Of a stretch of 64,000 bases of DNA, positions 35,815-44,974 are shown piece by piece. Within the stretch, counting starts at the first letter, position 1. Each line of letters begins with the position of its first letter. The position numbers and the translations under genes were made by a program. Below the pieces are notes generated by a model. That model ran no database searches and was not told the origin of the DNA. It worked only from the letters and a program-made list of their open reading frames with translations. Origin of the DNA: Chitinophagales bacterium (lineage in GTDB: Bacteria > Bacteroidota > Bacteroidia > Chitinophagales > JADIYW01); the NCBI GenBank assembly GCA_020636535.1, contig JACJXT010000013.1, forward strand, positions 310,001 to 374,000, read 5' to 3'.

Positions 35815-36780
35815 CTACAACAACTCTTTTAGTATTTTTTCTAGAGAAACTGATTCGGCTTCTGCTTTAAAGTTTCTAATTACTCTGTGTCGTAATATTG
35901 GCAATGCTACTGCTTGTACATCTTCTATGTCTGGTGAGTATTTACCATGTATAGCAGCATATCCTTTGGCTGCTATAACTAATGCTTGCGATGCTCTTGG
36001 TCCTGCTCCCCAAGCTACAAATTCATTTACAATAGCTGCTGCTTTGTCGGTGTTTGGTCTAGTAGAACTTACTAGTTTTACTGCATATTCTACTACATTA
36101 TCTGCAATTGGCATTCTTCTTATTAGATGTTGGTAAGCAATAATTTTTTGTTTATCTATCATTTTGCTTACGCTAACATCACTGTCTGTTGTAGTAGTTT
36201 TTACTATATTTATTTCTTCGTTATATTTAGGATAGTCTAACACTATATTAAACATAAAACGGTCTAATTGTGCTTCTGGTAATGGATAAGTTCCTTCTTG
36301 TTCTATTGGGTTTTGTGTTGCTAGTACAAAAAATGGTGGTTCTAGTGTATGTTGTAATCCAGCTGCTGTTACTTGTCTTTCTTGCATGGCTTCTAGTAAA
36401 GCAGATTGTGTTTTGGGTGGTGTACGATTAATTTCATCGGCTAAAACAATATTAGCAAATATTGGTCCTTTATTAAATTTAAACTGTCGGTCTTCGTTTA
36501 AAATTTCGGCACCAATAATATCAGATGGCATTAAATCTGGTGTAAACTGTATTCTTTTAAAATTCAAATCAAGTACATCGGCAACTGTTTTTACGAGTAA
36601 TGTTTTTGCTAATCCAGGAACACCTACTAGCAAGCTATGACTATCGCAAAAAATTGATAACAGTACATGTTCTATAACTTCTTCTTGACCAACAATTACT
36701 TTATGAATTTCTTGCAGTAAAGCTTGATAATCTTTAGCTAAGCTATCTATTCCTTGCACATCATTTTCGAATTTACTCAT
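35815..36780 (-). CDS. MoxR-family AAA+ ATPase
   Basis: 321 aa. Walker A GVPGLAKT (53-60), Walker B IVLADEINR (111-119), sensor LATQNPIEQEGTYPLPEAQLDRF and a C-terminal lid with GPRASQALVIAAKGYA. MoxR ATPases work as chaperones, usually with VWA-domain and DUF58 proteins; none of these is downstream here. Instead moxR is the third gene after a PPIase and surA, and it overlaps surA by 8 nt. Confidence 0.94.
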   Translation of the reverse strand: MSKFENDVQGIDSLAKDYQALLQEIHKVIVGQEEVIEHVLLSIFCDSHSLLVGVPGLAKTLLVKTVADVLDLNFKRIQFTPDLMPSDIIGAEILNEDRQFKFNKGPIFANIVLADEINRTPPKTQSALLEAMQERQVTAAGLQHTLEPPFFVLATQNPIEQEGTYPLPEAQLDRFMFNIVLDYPKYNEEINIVKTTTTDSDVSVSKMIDKQKIIAYQHLIRRMPIADNVVEYAVKLVSSTRPNTDKAAAIVNEFVAWGAGPRASQALVIAAKGYAAIHGKYSPDIEDVQAVALPILRHRVIRNFKAEAESVSLEKILKELL

Positions 36781-38119
36781 AAGATTGGTTTGTGATTTTT
36801 TTTAAATTTTCGCAATTGCTATAGCTATCATCTAACTGAAGATAAGTTTTTTGTAATTTTTTTTCAAACCACTTTTGCATTACTTCTTCTTCTTTAGATG
36901 ATTTAGCTGCTGTTTGAATTCTGTCGTAGTCTTGTTGTAAGTTTGCAACATGTGGTTCGCTTCTGCTTTCTAGTAATAAAACTCTATACGCTGTTTCGCC
37001 TTGTTGCGTTTGATACATTTTGGGTTTAGATAATTCGCCTACTTTTAATTGATCTATTGCTTGGTATAATTCTGGATCTTCTTTTAGTGTAGTAATATCT
37101 AAAACGGTGCTTCCTGTTTCGTAGTTGAGTAATGAACCACCAACTGTTTTTGAGTTTTCATCATCAGAGTATTTTTGAACTGCATCAAAAAAAGAGAGTT
37201 TTTTATCTATAATTAAGTTTCGTATAGAATCTAAAGTATTAAAAGCTAATTCTGCATCATCTGCTGTAGATTTTGGACGAACTAATATATGTCTTAAATT
37301 TATTTGGTCGCCTCTCCTTTCATTTAATTGAATAACATGATAACCAAAATCTGTTTTAACGATGTCTGAAATTTCATTAGGTTGTAATTTAAAAGCTGCT
37401 GCTTCAAATTCTTTTACAAAGTTGCCTCTAGAAGCCCAACCTAAATTTCCTCCATCTTGTGCTGAACCAATATCTTCTGAATAAAGTGTTGCTAGTAATT
37501 CGAATGATTTGCCACTTTTTAAATCATCTCTAATTTTACTAATTTTTGCGTAAGCCAAGCTATCTTGTTCTGCACTAATTTTTGGTTTAATGACAATTTG
37601 TTTTACTTCTACTTCTGCATTAAAATATGGCAGTTGGTCTTTTGGTATTTTATCGTAAAACTGTTTTACTTCTGATGGTGTAATTTTAATGTCTTGAACA
37701 ATTGTTCTTTGCATTTCATCGGCAAACATTTGTTCTTTTACATCTTGTCTGTAATCGTCTTTAATTTGTTCTATGTTCTTTTTATAGTAATCTTCAAATG
37801 CTTCTACCGAACCAGCCATAGATACAAAGTAGTTTATTTTTCTATTGAGTTCGTCTTCTACATCGTCGGCAGAAATTGGTAACGAATCTTTTTCTGCTTC
37901 GTTAGTAAGTACTTTATTAAAAATTAACTGATACATTAACTCGCATCTAGAATCTACTGAATCTTCTTCTTCTAATCCAAGTAAAATAATTTGGTTTTCT
38001 ATATCAGAGTGTAGTACAATTTTATCGTCGATAATAGCATCTATTTTATCTAGTAATATATTTTGCGATTTGGCTTGAAGTGCAAATAAACAAATTAATA
38101 TGGTGCAATATTTATACAT
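36773..38119 (-). CDS. surA: SurA-like periplasmic peptidylprolyl isomerase
   Basis: 448 aa, signal peptide (MYKYCTILICLFALQAKSQ), a SurA N-terminal chaperone domain (IDAIIDDKIVLHSDIENQI) and two parvulin domains (about 175-275 and 280-385). The first has DGGNLGWASRGNFVKEFEAAA and FGYHVIQL; the second starts LRHILVRPK and has SDDENSKTVGGSLL. SurA escorts outer-membrane proteins to the BAM complex. Middle gene of PPIase-surA-moxR. Confidence 0.92.
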   Translation of the reverse strand: MYKYCTILICLFALQAKSQNILLDKIDAIIDDKIVLHSDIENQIILLGLEEEDSVDSRCELMYQLIFNKVLTNEAEKDSLPISADDVEDELNRKINYFVSMAGSVEAFEDYYKKNIEQIKDDYRQDVKEQMFADEMQRTIVQDIKITPSEVKQFYDKIPKDQLPYFNAEVEVKQIVIKPKISAEQDSLAYAKISKIRDDLKSGKSFELLATLYSEDIGSAQDGGNLGWASRGNFVKEFEAAAFKLQPNEISDIVKTDFGYHVIQLNERRGDQINLRHILVRPKSTADDAELAFNTLDSIRNLIIDKKLSFFDAVQKYSDDENSKTVGGSLLNYETGSTVLDITTLKEDPELYQAIDQLKVGELSKPKMYQTQQGETAYRVLLLESRSEPHVANLQQDYDRIQTAAKSSKEEEVMQKWFEKKLQKTYLQLDDSYSNCENLKKITNQSYE

Positions 38120-38175
38120 ATTTTTTATTGAATTGATACAAAAGTAGTGTTTTCTGTTTTTTCTAAATGTGAAAT

Positions 38176-40086
38176 TTAGTTTTTTATCATTTTTTGAAGC
38201 ACTTTTTCGTTAATGTTTACAGGAAACTTAGTTTGAAGTGTATTTATCCAATCTTTTTCTATTTGATTTTGATACGCTGCAATCACAAAACCTCTGCATT
38301 CATCGAGTGGTTTTACTTTAGATTCGTTAAAATTACATTCTTGTACAATAAAGTATTTAGTACCATCTGAACTATATAATACTGATGGTGAATTTTTGTC
38401 TACTTCATCTACTTGTTTATCTACAGTAACAGATTTATCGCCTAATACTTTAGCTTGATCTATCACTGCATTTGTAGCAATATCTGGTGTTAATTTAATT
38501 GTTTTATATATTTTTTTAGCTACTTTTTTATTGCTCAACTCAAATGTTCTAGTGTCCATAGTACTTGGTGTAGTAAATTCGTTGAGATGTGTATTGTAGT
38601 AGTTTTCAATTCCAGCAGAATCTGATGCAGCTACATTCCACACATTTTTTTCAGACAAATCAAAAATCATAATTCCATTTTTGTACTCATTCATCAGCTG
38701 ATTAAATTCTGTATTGTTGTCTTTTACATTTTGCTTGAAATTTTCTAGCACCATCATATTAATTGCTTCATCAATTAAAGCATAATTTCTGTCGATGTTT
38801 TTATCTACATTAAATGAATAATATATTTTTTCTATATTTTTACCTAAATCGTTTTCATTAATATCAACATTACCAATAGTAGCTACTGTTAATGGATTAT
38901 CTTTTTCTTGATATTTAAATGGATATGTTTTAGCTAAATCTTGTAGTCGTTGTAAAAATAACACTCTATTGTGATTGTCTATTACTAAGTTGTTCTCTGC
39001 TTTCTGTTTGTTTAGAAATTGGTCTAATGCATAATCATATTGATTACTATTTAATAATTTTGTTTTTAATGTAATTGCTGCTTCATTATAACCTACAGGT
39101 TTTTGTTCATCTAATTTTTGAATGATATACCATGCAGATTTTGTTTCGATTGGTTTTGAAATATCACCTATGTTTTTTAAACTGTACGCAGCATCTTCAA
39201 ATCCAGAAAAAAACTCATTAATGCCAAACCAAGGTAAAATACCTCCATTTTTCTTAGATAGTTCGTCTTCGCTATACAAGTTTACCATCTCAGTAAAATC
39301 GGCTCCTTTTTTTAATTGATTGTAGATATTTTGAACATCATCTGCTACTTGTTTGCTTCTAGTCGAATCACCATCTAATGGTTTAAATTTTTTAATAACT
39401 GCAACTTTAATTTTTGGTAATGCAGTTCTAGTATCATTTAATTTTAATATATGATAACCTAATTTTGTTTTTATTGGTTGACTGATTTCTCCTTTTTTTA
39501 AACTATACACTGCATTTTCAATTTCTGGATAGATAATTTGATAACTATTGTACCAACCTAAATTTCCGTTTTTAGCAGCAGAAGCTTTATCGTCAGACAT
39601 ATAAACTAAGTCTTCAAAATTAATATTGCCTTTTTGTAGCGTTTGATAAATGTTCTTGATTTTTTGTTCAGCAATTTCATCATCATCACCTTGATTAGAA
39701 GCTATAAATATATGACTAATATTAACATCTTGTTTGCTTCTATCGTATTCGGTTTGTAGTACTTTATCTAAGACTTCTTTATCAATATAGGCATTGAGTA
39801 GTTGTTTTTCGTAAGTATTTAGTTCTGCATTTAGTTTTTCATCTTTGTCTAAACCAAGTGCTAGTGCTTCTTCAACTTTCAATCTAAAATTGATATATAA
39901 ATTTAAATAATCGTCTAATGATTGTTTACTATAGTTTGCTTGATTATTAAAATTATTTTTGGTATAAATATATTCAAACTCCGATTGTGTAACTGGTTTT
40001 CCACCAACAGTAAATAAAACTTCGTCGCTTGCCTTACTATTGGTTACAAATGAAAATATTAAAAGAATAGGTAAAAATCTTTTCAT
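38176..40086 (-). CDS. Two-parvulin-domain periplasmic PPIase (PpiD/SurA-like)
   Basis: 636 aa from ATG 40086; 13 in-frame codons upstream would spoil the signal peptide (MKRFLPILLIFSFVTNSKA). Domain order: an N-terminal helical region with VTQSEFEYIY, parvulin 1 (about 120-225, ISHIFIASN, GWYNSYQIIYPEIENAVY, LGYHILKL), parvulin 2 (about 228-330, LPWFGINEFFSGFEDAAY), and a C-terminal half of about 300 residues without clear homology. It is 57 nt upstream of surA and probably works with it in outer-membrane protein folding. Confidence 0.9.
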   Translation of the reverse strand: MKRFLPILLIFSFVTNSKASDEVLFTVGGKPVTQSEFEYIYTKNNFNNQANYSKQSLDDYLNLYINFRLKVEEALALGLDKDEKLNAELNTYEKQLLNAYIDKEVLDKVLQTEYDRSKQDVNISHIFIASNQGDDDEIAEQKIKNIYQTLQKGNINFEDLVYMSDDKASAAKNGNLGWYNSYQIIYPEIENAVYSLKKGEISQPIKTKLGYHILKLNDTRTALPKIKVAVIKKFKPLDGDSTRSKQVADDVQNIYNQLKKGADFTEMVNLYSEDELSKKNGGILPWFGINEFFSGFEDAAYSLKNIGDISKPIETKSAWYIIQKLDEQKPVGYNEAAITLKTKLLNSNQYDYALDQFLNKQKAENNLVIDNHNRVLFLQRLQDLAKTYPFKYQEKDNPLTVATIGNVDINENDLGKNIEKIYYSFNVDKNIDRNYALIDEAINMMVLENFKQNVKDNNTEFNQLMNEYKNGIMIFDLSEKNVWNVAASDSAGIENYYNTHLNEFTTPSTMDTRTFELSNKKVAKKIYKTIKLTPDIATNAVIDQAKVLGDKSVTVDKQVDEVDKNSPSVLYSSDGTKYFIVQECNFNESKVKPLDECRGFVIAAYQNQIEKDWINTLQTKFPVNINEKVLQKMIKN

Positions 40087-40182
40087 AACATTTATTTTAA
40101 TCAAAAATACCAATTTTTGTAGCATAAAATAGATATTTCAAATGATTACAAAGCTTTTAATTATTTTTAACAAGTAATGGCT

Positions 40183-42435
40183 TTAATAAACACCTGCACT
40201 AACTAGATTTTGTTTAAATGTATTTCCTATTGTAGAACCTTGTGGAAAGAAAACTGCTGCTCTATCAGTTAAACCAGTAACTGTAATAGTTTGACCTGTG
40301 CTATTAATAATTTCTCCTGTCCATAAGTTTTCCCAAGTTCCTTGTGGTAAATAAACACTAGTTTTTGTAGTATTGGGATTTAAAATTGGTGCCACTAATA
40401 ACTCTTTACCAACCATATATTGTTGATAAGATATGGTATATGTATTTACATCATTCGGAAACTCTACAAACATATGTCTGCATATTGGATAACCATAGTC
40501 TTGAGCTTCTTGCATAAGTTGTTTTCTATAAAAAAACCAAGCTTGAAATATTTTTGCTTGCTTAGCAAAATGCTGTGCTGTACTATCATCTTGATATACT
40601 TGATAGTTTTTATCTGGACCTAAACCTTCGTGTGTTCTAAATACTGGTGTAAAAGCTGCCATTTCTGTCCATCTTCTCAACAACTCTTGACTTCGTTTTA
40701 AGAAAGTTACATTTAGTAATTCTACACCTATAGAAGTGTATCCACCAATATCGCTATGGTTTAAGGTAAAACCAGACAAGCCAGCACAAAGTAAACCAGT
40801 TACCGCAGATTTTAATCCATCGTTTTCGCCCCAACCTACAATTTGATCGCCTTGCCAAAACAGTGTTGTATATTTTGGACTTTGAGCATAACCTGCTCTA
40901 GAAAAGAAAATAATACTATCAGTTAATCCAACTTCGTTAATAGCATCTTTATTTAATTTTTCCCAAACTTCTGGATACTTATTATGAAAAGTACTAGGAG
41001 ATTCTCCACTATGTAATTCTACTTCAAAAGGTAAAGCTTCTGCAAAATCTGCCATCCAACCTTTTAAACCTCTTGCTAGTAGCTCATCTTTAATAATATC
41101 TTTTGTCCATTCAATAGCATCATCATTACTTAAGTCTAAAATAGCAGAAGAAAAAGATGTATTTTGAACTTGATAAATATTGCCATTATGATTTAAAGCT
41201 AAATAATTATTGTCTCTAGCTTCTGCATATTGATTTCTTCTAAAGTTAGGTTTTTCGCCATTTACTCTTACTAAAAACGGATTGATATAACCCATTAGTT
41301 GAATATTGTTTTGTTGTAGTGTATCATAAATATTGTTCCAATTTGGATAATGTTGATTATCTAATTCCCAATTCCACCACAACTGTTTACCAACAGCAGA
41401 AGTTCTTTGTCCAACCCAATCTTGTAACCAAAAAGCAGTAATTGGTACATCTGCATCATTGAGTGTTTGCCAAACATTATAAAATTTTTGAGTACCACCT
41501 TGCATGCCAATTATTGCACCATTGCTAATCCAATCTGGCAAGACATTCATTCTACCACAAAAATTAGTATATGATTTAAATACATCATAAACTGTATTGG
41601 CATAAATAATATTGCCTTGCATTGTAGTAGAAAAAAGTTCAATTTGCACTTGATTGTTTTTAGTAAAATCAAATTCAGAGTATTCATAATTCTCTAAATA
41701 CAATGAATTAATATTTGAACTAATATAATGTGGTGCTACTTTATAAGAAGTGTAATCATCGCCAACTGCATTACCTAAAACTAAGTTTACTATAAAATTT
41801 TCAATTGGATTATTGCTATAAACATCACCTCTTCCAACACCTTGTTCTTGCACTATAATTGGCACTCTATTGCCTTTATGATTAAAATGAGATTGTTGTT
41901 CGCCTAAACCAAAGAACTGCTCACTGCTATTACAAGCATAACTCAAAAACAATCGATTGTAGTTTAAGTTATTAGTAGTAAGCAAAAAATGTAAGTCGCC
42001 ATATTGGTTTAGAGAGAAAGTTAATGTGTACTCAATAGTATCATTAGCTAAAAAAATATCACCAATAATATAAATAGTATCTAGTGTTGCTAAGATTTGA
42101 TGTACCGTTTGATGTGTAGTTATGTTTTGAATATTATCTTTTATAGAAAAAGAACCTGCTTGTTCTGTAATAGTTTCATCGCCAATAGCTGCACCAATAA
42201 ATCCTGTATTTGATAGATTTTGCCATAATATTTTTCCATTATTACGAATACTTAATTGTAAATTACTAGCATTCCAATTAATAGTAAAATTACTCAGAGA
42301 GAAAGATTGAGTTATTGGTGTATTGCTATCATTTACCAGAATAAACTGCTGAAACGAGCCAACAGTTGCAGATTTAGTTGAAGTAAATATAATTACAAAC
42401 ACTAATAGTAATATAATTGGTATAATATTTTTCAT
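40183..42435 (-). CDS. GH31 glycosidase, sulfoquinovosidase-like subgroup with an altered binding site
   Basis: 750 aa, secreted (signal segment 5-20). The GH31 catalytic domain shows the catalytic Asp463 (GWMADFAEALPF) and acid/base Asp530 (WQGDQIVGW), with HSDIGGYT, THEG and GLGEQ motifs. Overall it resembles the YihQ sulfoquinovosidase group more than ordinary alpha-glucosidases. Recalled YihQ substrate residues Gln262, Gln288, Trp304 and Tyr508 map to Gln312, Gln338, Trp354 and Tyr566, but sulfonate-binding Arg301 maps to Gln351. It may therefore act on a different alpha-glycoside. The gene directly follows a T9SS cargo gene (1-nt spacing) and has no sorting tail of its own. Confidence 0.85.
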   Translation of the reverse strand: MKNIIPIILLLVFVIIFTSTKSATVGSFQQFILVNDSNTPITQSFSLSNFTINWNASNLQLSIRNNGKILWQNLSNTGFIGAAIGDETITEQAGSFSIKDNIQNITTHQTVHQILATLDTIYIIGDIFLANDTIEYTLTFSLNQYGDLHFLLTTNNLNYNRLFLSYACNSSEQFFGLGEQQSHFNHKGNRVPIIVQEQGVGRGDVYSNNPIENFIVNLVLGNAVGDDYTSYKVAPHYISSNINSLYLENYEYSEFDFTKNNQVQIELFSTTMQGNIIYANTVYDVFKSYTNFCGRMNVLPDWISNGAIIGMQGGTQKFYNVWQTLNDADVPITAFWLQDWVGQRTSAVGKQLWWNWELDNQHYPNWNNIYDTLQQNNIQLMGYINPFLVRVNGEKPNFRRNQYAEARDNNYLALNHNGNIYQVQNTSFSSAILDLSNDDAIEWTKDIIKDELLARGLKGWMADFAEALPFEVELHSGESPSTFHNKYPEVWEKLNKDAINEVGLTDSIIFFSRAGYAQSPKYTTLFWQGDQIVGWGENDGLKSAVTGLLCAGLSGFTLNHSDIGGYTSIGVELLNVTFLKRSQELLRRWTEMAAFTPVFRTHEGLGPDKNYQVYQDDSTAQHFAKQAKIFQAWFFYRKQLMQEAQDYGYPICRHMFVEFPNDVNTYTISYQQYMVGKELLVAPILNPNTTKTSVYLPQGTWENLWTGEIINSTGQTITVTGLTDRAAVFFPQGSTIGNTFKQNLVSAGVY

Positions 42436-43197
42436 TTACTGAATTATTATTTTTTTAGAATATTGATACATATCATTATAAATATTAACAATATAATTTC
42501 CTTTAGTATAGGAAGATACATCAATACCAAGTAAAATATTATAAATACTATTAAGTGATTGCTGGTGATGTATTTTTCCGGAGTTGTCTATAATTTGTAA
42601 AATATAGCTATCTATATTTTGACTATTTACTTTTATATTAATAAAGTTTGTGCTTGGATTTGGATAAATGCTACAATTTAAAACTTGTGCATTGTTTTTT
42701 ATTGCAGTGAGATTTATTTTTTCTACTATAAAATTATCAAAATTGAAATACTGTGAAGGAAATGTGCCTGTTGATTGATATAGTAATCTAATTAATGTAT
42801 TTCCATTTAAAGTAATAACAAAAGAATCAGTTATCCAGTTTCTTTCATTACCATTAATAATACTATATATACTTTGCCACGAAGTTCCATTGTCATTAGA
42901 AACTTGAAATTGTACTGAATCTAAACTATTATTTCTAGCTTTGTTCCAATCAAACTTAATTTGATAAGCGTTTCCATCAGTAACAAAATTTGGCATTATT
43001 ATATGTTCATTTTGATATTTTGGATGAAAGCGAACAAATTTAGAGTAATCTTTTCCAATAGCCAATGCATGTTCTACATTACTACTCAATGTCCAAGTAT
43101 TTTTAAAATCATCCGTATTAAAGTTTTCTTGTATTATTTGAGAAAATATTGTATTAAAAAAAGATAAGAAAAATATAAAAAGTAGCAATTGCTTCAT
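42436..43197 (-). CDS. Secreted protein with C-terminal T9SS type A sorting domain
   Basis: 253 aa from ATG 43197 (an in-frame TTG is 9 nt upstream). Signal peptide MKQLLLFIFFLSFFNTIFSQ. The central part (about 20-170) looks like a beta-sandwich: NTDDFKNTWTLSSN, DSVQFQVSNDNGTSWQSIYS. The final ~80 residues are a T9SS sorting domain: SIYPNPSTNFINIKV, then LQIIDNSGKIHHQQSL and the end YTKGNYIVNIYNDMYQYSKK. It is thus exported by the T9SS encoded at 13-19 kb. Its stop abuts the GH31 start. Role unknown, perhaps a sugar-binding partner of the GH31. Confidence 0.85.
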   Translation of the reverse strand: MKQLLLFIFFLSFFNTIFSQIIQENFNTDDFKNTWTLSSNVEHALAIGKDYSKFVRFHPKYQNEHIIMPNFVTDGNAYQIKFDWNKARNNSLDSVQFQVSNDNGTSWQSIYSIINGNERNWITDSFVITLNGNTLIRLLYQSTGTFPSQYFNFDNFIVEKINLTAIKNNAQVLNCSIYPNPSTNFINIKVNSQNIDSYILQIIDNSGKIHHQQSLNSIYNILLGIDVSSYTKGNYIVNIYNDMYQYSKKIIIQ

Positions 43198-43246
43198 AAC
43201 TCTCAAATTTACAAAAAATCTAAAATTTAATATTCAATATATGTAG

Positions 43247-43254
43247 TAAATTTG
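43247..43254 (+). promoter_or_regulatory. -7 box of rlmD, 8 nt before the start codon
   Basis: TAAATTTG, an exact TAnnTTTG match, separated from the ATG at 43263 by eight bases. The leader would be 0-4 nt. Confidence 0.55.
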
Positions 43255-43262
43255 TAGCATAA

Positions 43263-44657
43263 ATGAAGAGAACTATACTTAAAGATATTGTAATTGAGCA
43301 AATTGCTCCCGAAGGAAAAGCAATTGCAAGAGTTGATGGCAAAGTAATTTTTGTTAGTAAAGCTTTGCCAAATGATGTTGTTGATGTGAGATTAACGAGA
43401 CAAAAAAAAGATTTTGCACTAGCAGAAATCATTGAAGTAAAACAAGCTTCTAATGATAGAATTAATGCATTTTGTGAATATTTTGGAACTTGTGGTGGCT
43501 GTACTTGGCAACATGCTAGTTATACTAATCAATTGAAATACAAAACGCAAATTGTAGCAGATGCTTTTAAACGAGTTGGCAAATTAAATATTGAAACTGT
43601 TTTGCCAATTGTTGGTGCAGACAAAACCGAATTTTATAGAAACAAAACAGAATATACTTTTTCTAATAGAGCTTGGCTAACAGACGAACAAATAAAAAGT
43701 GGTTTGGAATTTAATAGAAATGCTTTAGGTTTTCATATTCCAAAACGATTTGAACATATATTACACATTAATAAATGTTATTTACAAGACGATTTTGCCA
43801 ACACAATTAGAAATGCTATTTACCAATTTGCTATAGATAATAATATGTCTTTTTACAATGTAAAGTTTCATGAAGGCAACTTAAGAAATGTAATGATTAG
43901 AAATACTAGCATTGGAGAATGGATGTTATTGTTGAGTTTTGGTGAAAACGATGACAAGAATTTTGAACTATTAGATTATATTAAAACGAATTTTAAAAAT
44001 ATAACTTCTTTAAACTATGCTATCAATACCAAAAAGAATGATGCTGTTTACGATTTAAATGTTATTAATTATTCTGGAAAGGAATATATTATAGAACAAC
44101 TTGGAAATGTACAATACAAAATTGGTGTAAAGTCATTTTTTCAGACGAATACTGCACAAGCAAAAAAACTATATGACACCATAATTGAGTTTGGCAATTT
44201 TAGCACTAACGAAATTGTATACGATTTATACACTGGAACTGGAAGTATTGCTTTATACATTGCCCATTTATGCAAACAAGTAATTGGTATTGAACAAATT
44301 CCCGAAGCTATTGATGATGCCAATTTTAATGCAACACTCAATAAAATAGACAATTGTTCTTTTACAAGTGGAACTGTAGAAGCTTTGTTAGACCAAAATT
44401 TTATTGCACAACATGGCAAACCAAATAAAATTATTGTAGATCCACCACGAGCTGGACTACATCCTAATGTGATACAAGTTTTTTTACAAGAATTGCCACC
44501 AACTATAGTGTATGTAAGCTGTAATCCAGTTACACAAGCCAGAGATGTTGCATTATTAGCAGAAAAATATAATATTATAAAAAGCCAAGCATTTGATTTA
44601 TTTCCACACACTTACCATGTAGAAAATATGGTGCTGTTAGAGTTGAAAGAAGATTAA
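43263..44657 (+). CDS. rlmD: 23S rRNA uracil-C5 methyltransferase, RlmD/TrmA family
   Basis: 464 aa. N-terminal TRAM domain (about 5-62), a 4Fe-4S cluster site CEYFGTCGGC (Cys71, 77, 80) with a fourth Cys at 172 (INKCYL), then the SAM-dependent methyltransferase domain with DLYTGTGSIALYIA, VDPPRAGL and the catalytic Cys in YVSCNP (about 419). These are the features of RlmD (m5U1939), although related RlmCD/TrmA enzymes differ in site. The gene stands alone between the divergent T9SS cargo gene and a hairpin. Confidence 0.9.
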   Translation: MKRTILKDIVIEQIAPEGKAIARVDGKVIFVSKALPNDVVDVRLTRQKKDFALAEIIEVKQASNDRINAFCEYFGTCGGCTWQHASYTNQLKYKTQIVADAFKRVGKLNIETVLPIVGADKTEFYRNKTEYTFSNRAWLTDEQIKSGLEFNRNALGFHIPKRFEHILHINKCYLQDDFANTIRNAIYQFAIDNNMSFYNVKFHEGNLRNVMIRNTSIGEWMLLLSFGENDDKNFELLDYIKTNFKNITSLNYAINTKKNDAVYDLNVINYSGKEYIIEQLGNVQYKIGVKSFFQTNTAQAKKLYDTIIEFGNFSTNEIVYDLYTGTGSIALYIAHLCKQVIGIEQIPEAIDDANFNATLNKIDNCSFTSGTVEALLDQNFIAQHGKPNKIIVDPPRAGLHPNVIQVFLQELPPTIVYVSCNPVTQARDVALLAEKYNIIKSQAFDLFPHTYHVENMVLLELKED

Positions 44658-44666
44658 TCTCATACT

Positions 44667-44703
44667 ATAACATTGCTAAAGTTCTAAACTTTGGCAATGT
44701 TAT
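44667..44703 (+). terminator. CCAAAGTT hairpin B1 after rlmD
   Basis: Stem of 17 bp with one G-U pair (44667-44683 and 44687-44703, CATTGCTAAAGTT-CTA-AACTTTGGCAATG), loop CTA, 9 nt after the rlmD stop. Two more copies occur at 46940 and 48369. Confidence 0.75.
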
Positions 44704-44974
44704 TCTCTTAATATGTCACAAAAAAGCACCTTTTTTTATTGCATATAACTCATAATCAATAAATAACATATTTATATTTCAATTTTAACATGTCACAAAA
44801 GCTGTAAAACTGTTTTGGTATTTCATTTTACTTATAACATATTTGCACTATAACTATTAACAAGTACACAAAAACAACTACTTATAAATTTAATTTGTTC
44901 AAATTTTATTGTTTTATAAAATATTTTTTATTTTTCAAGTTTTTATATTTATATTTGTGAACAAAATAAAAAAT
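44704..44974. promoter_or_regulatory. Upstream region of the repeat-containing lipoprotein
   Basis: No gene in this AT-rich stretch. The undecamer ATGTCACAAAA occurs at 44713-44723 and 44790-44800. A near-consensus promoter follows: TTTG at 44814-44817, 20 nt, CATATTTG at 44838-44845. That implies a leader of about 120 nt before the ATG at 44975, unusually long for this window. Confidence 0.45.

Noticed and set aside
40183..42435. Calling the GH31 protein a sulfoquinovosidase
   Set aside because: The binding Arg is Gln351, and no sulfoquinovose pathway genes are present; kept as a GH31 glycosidase of unknown substrate.
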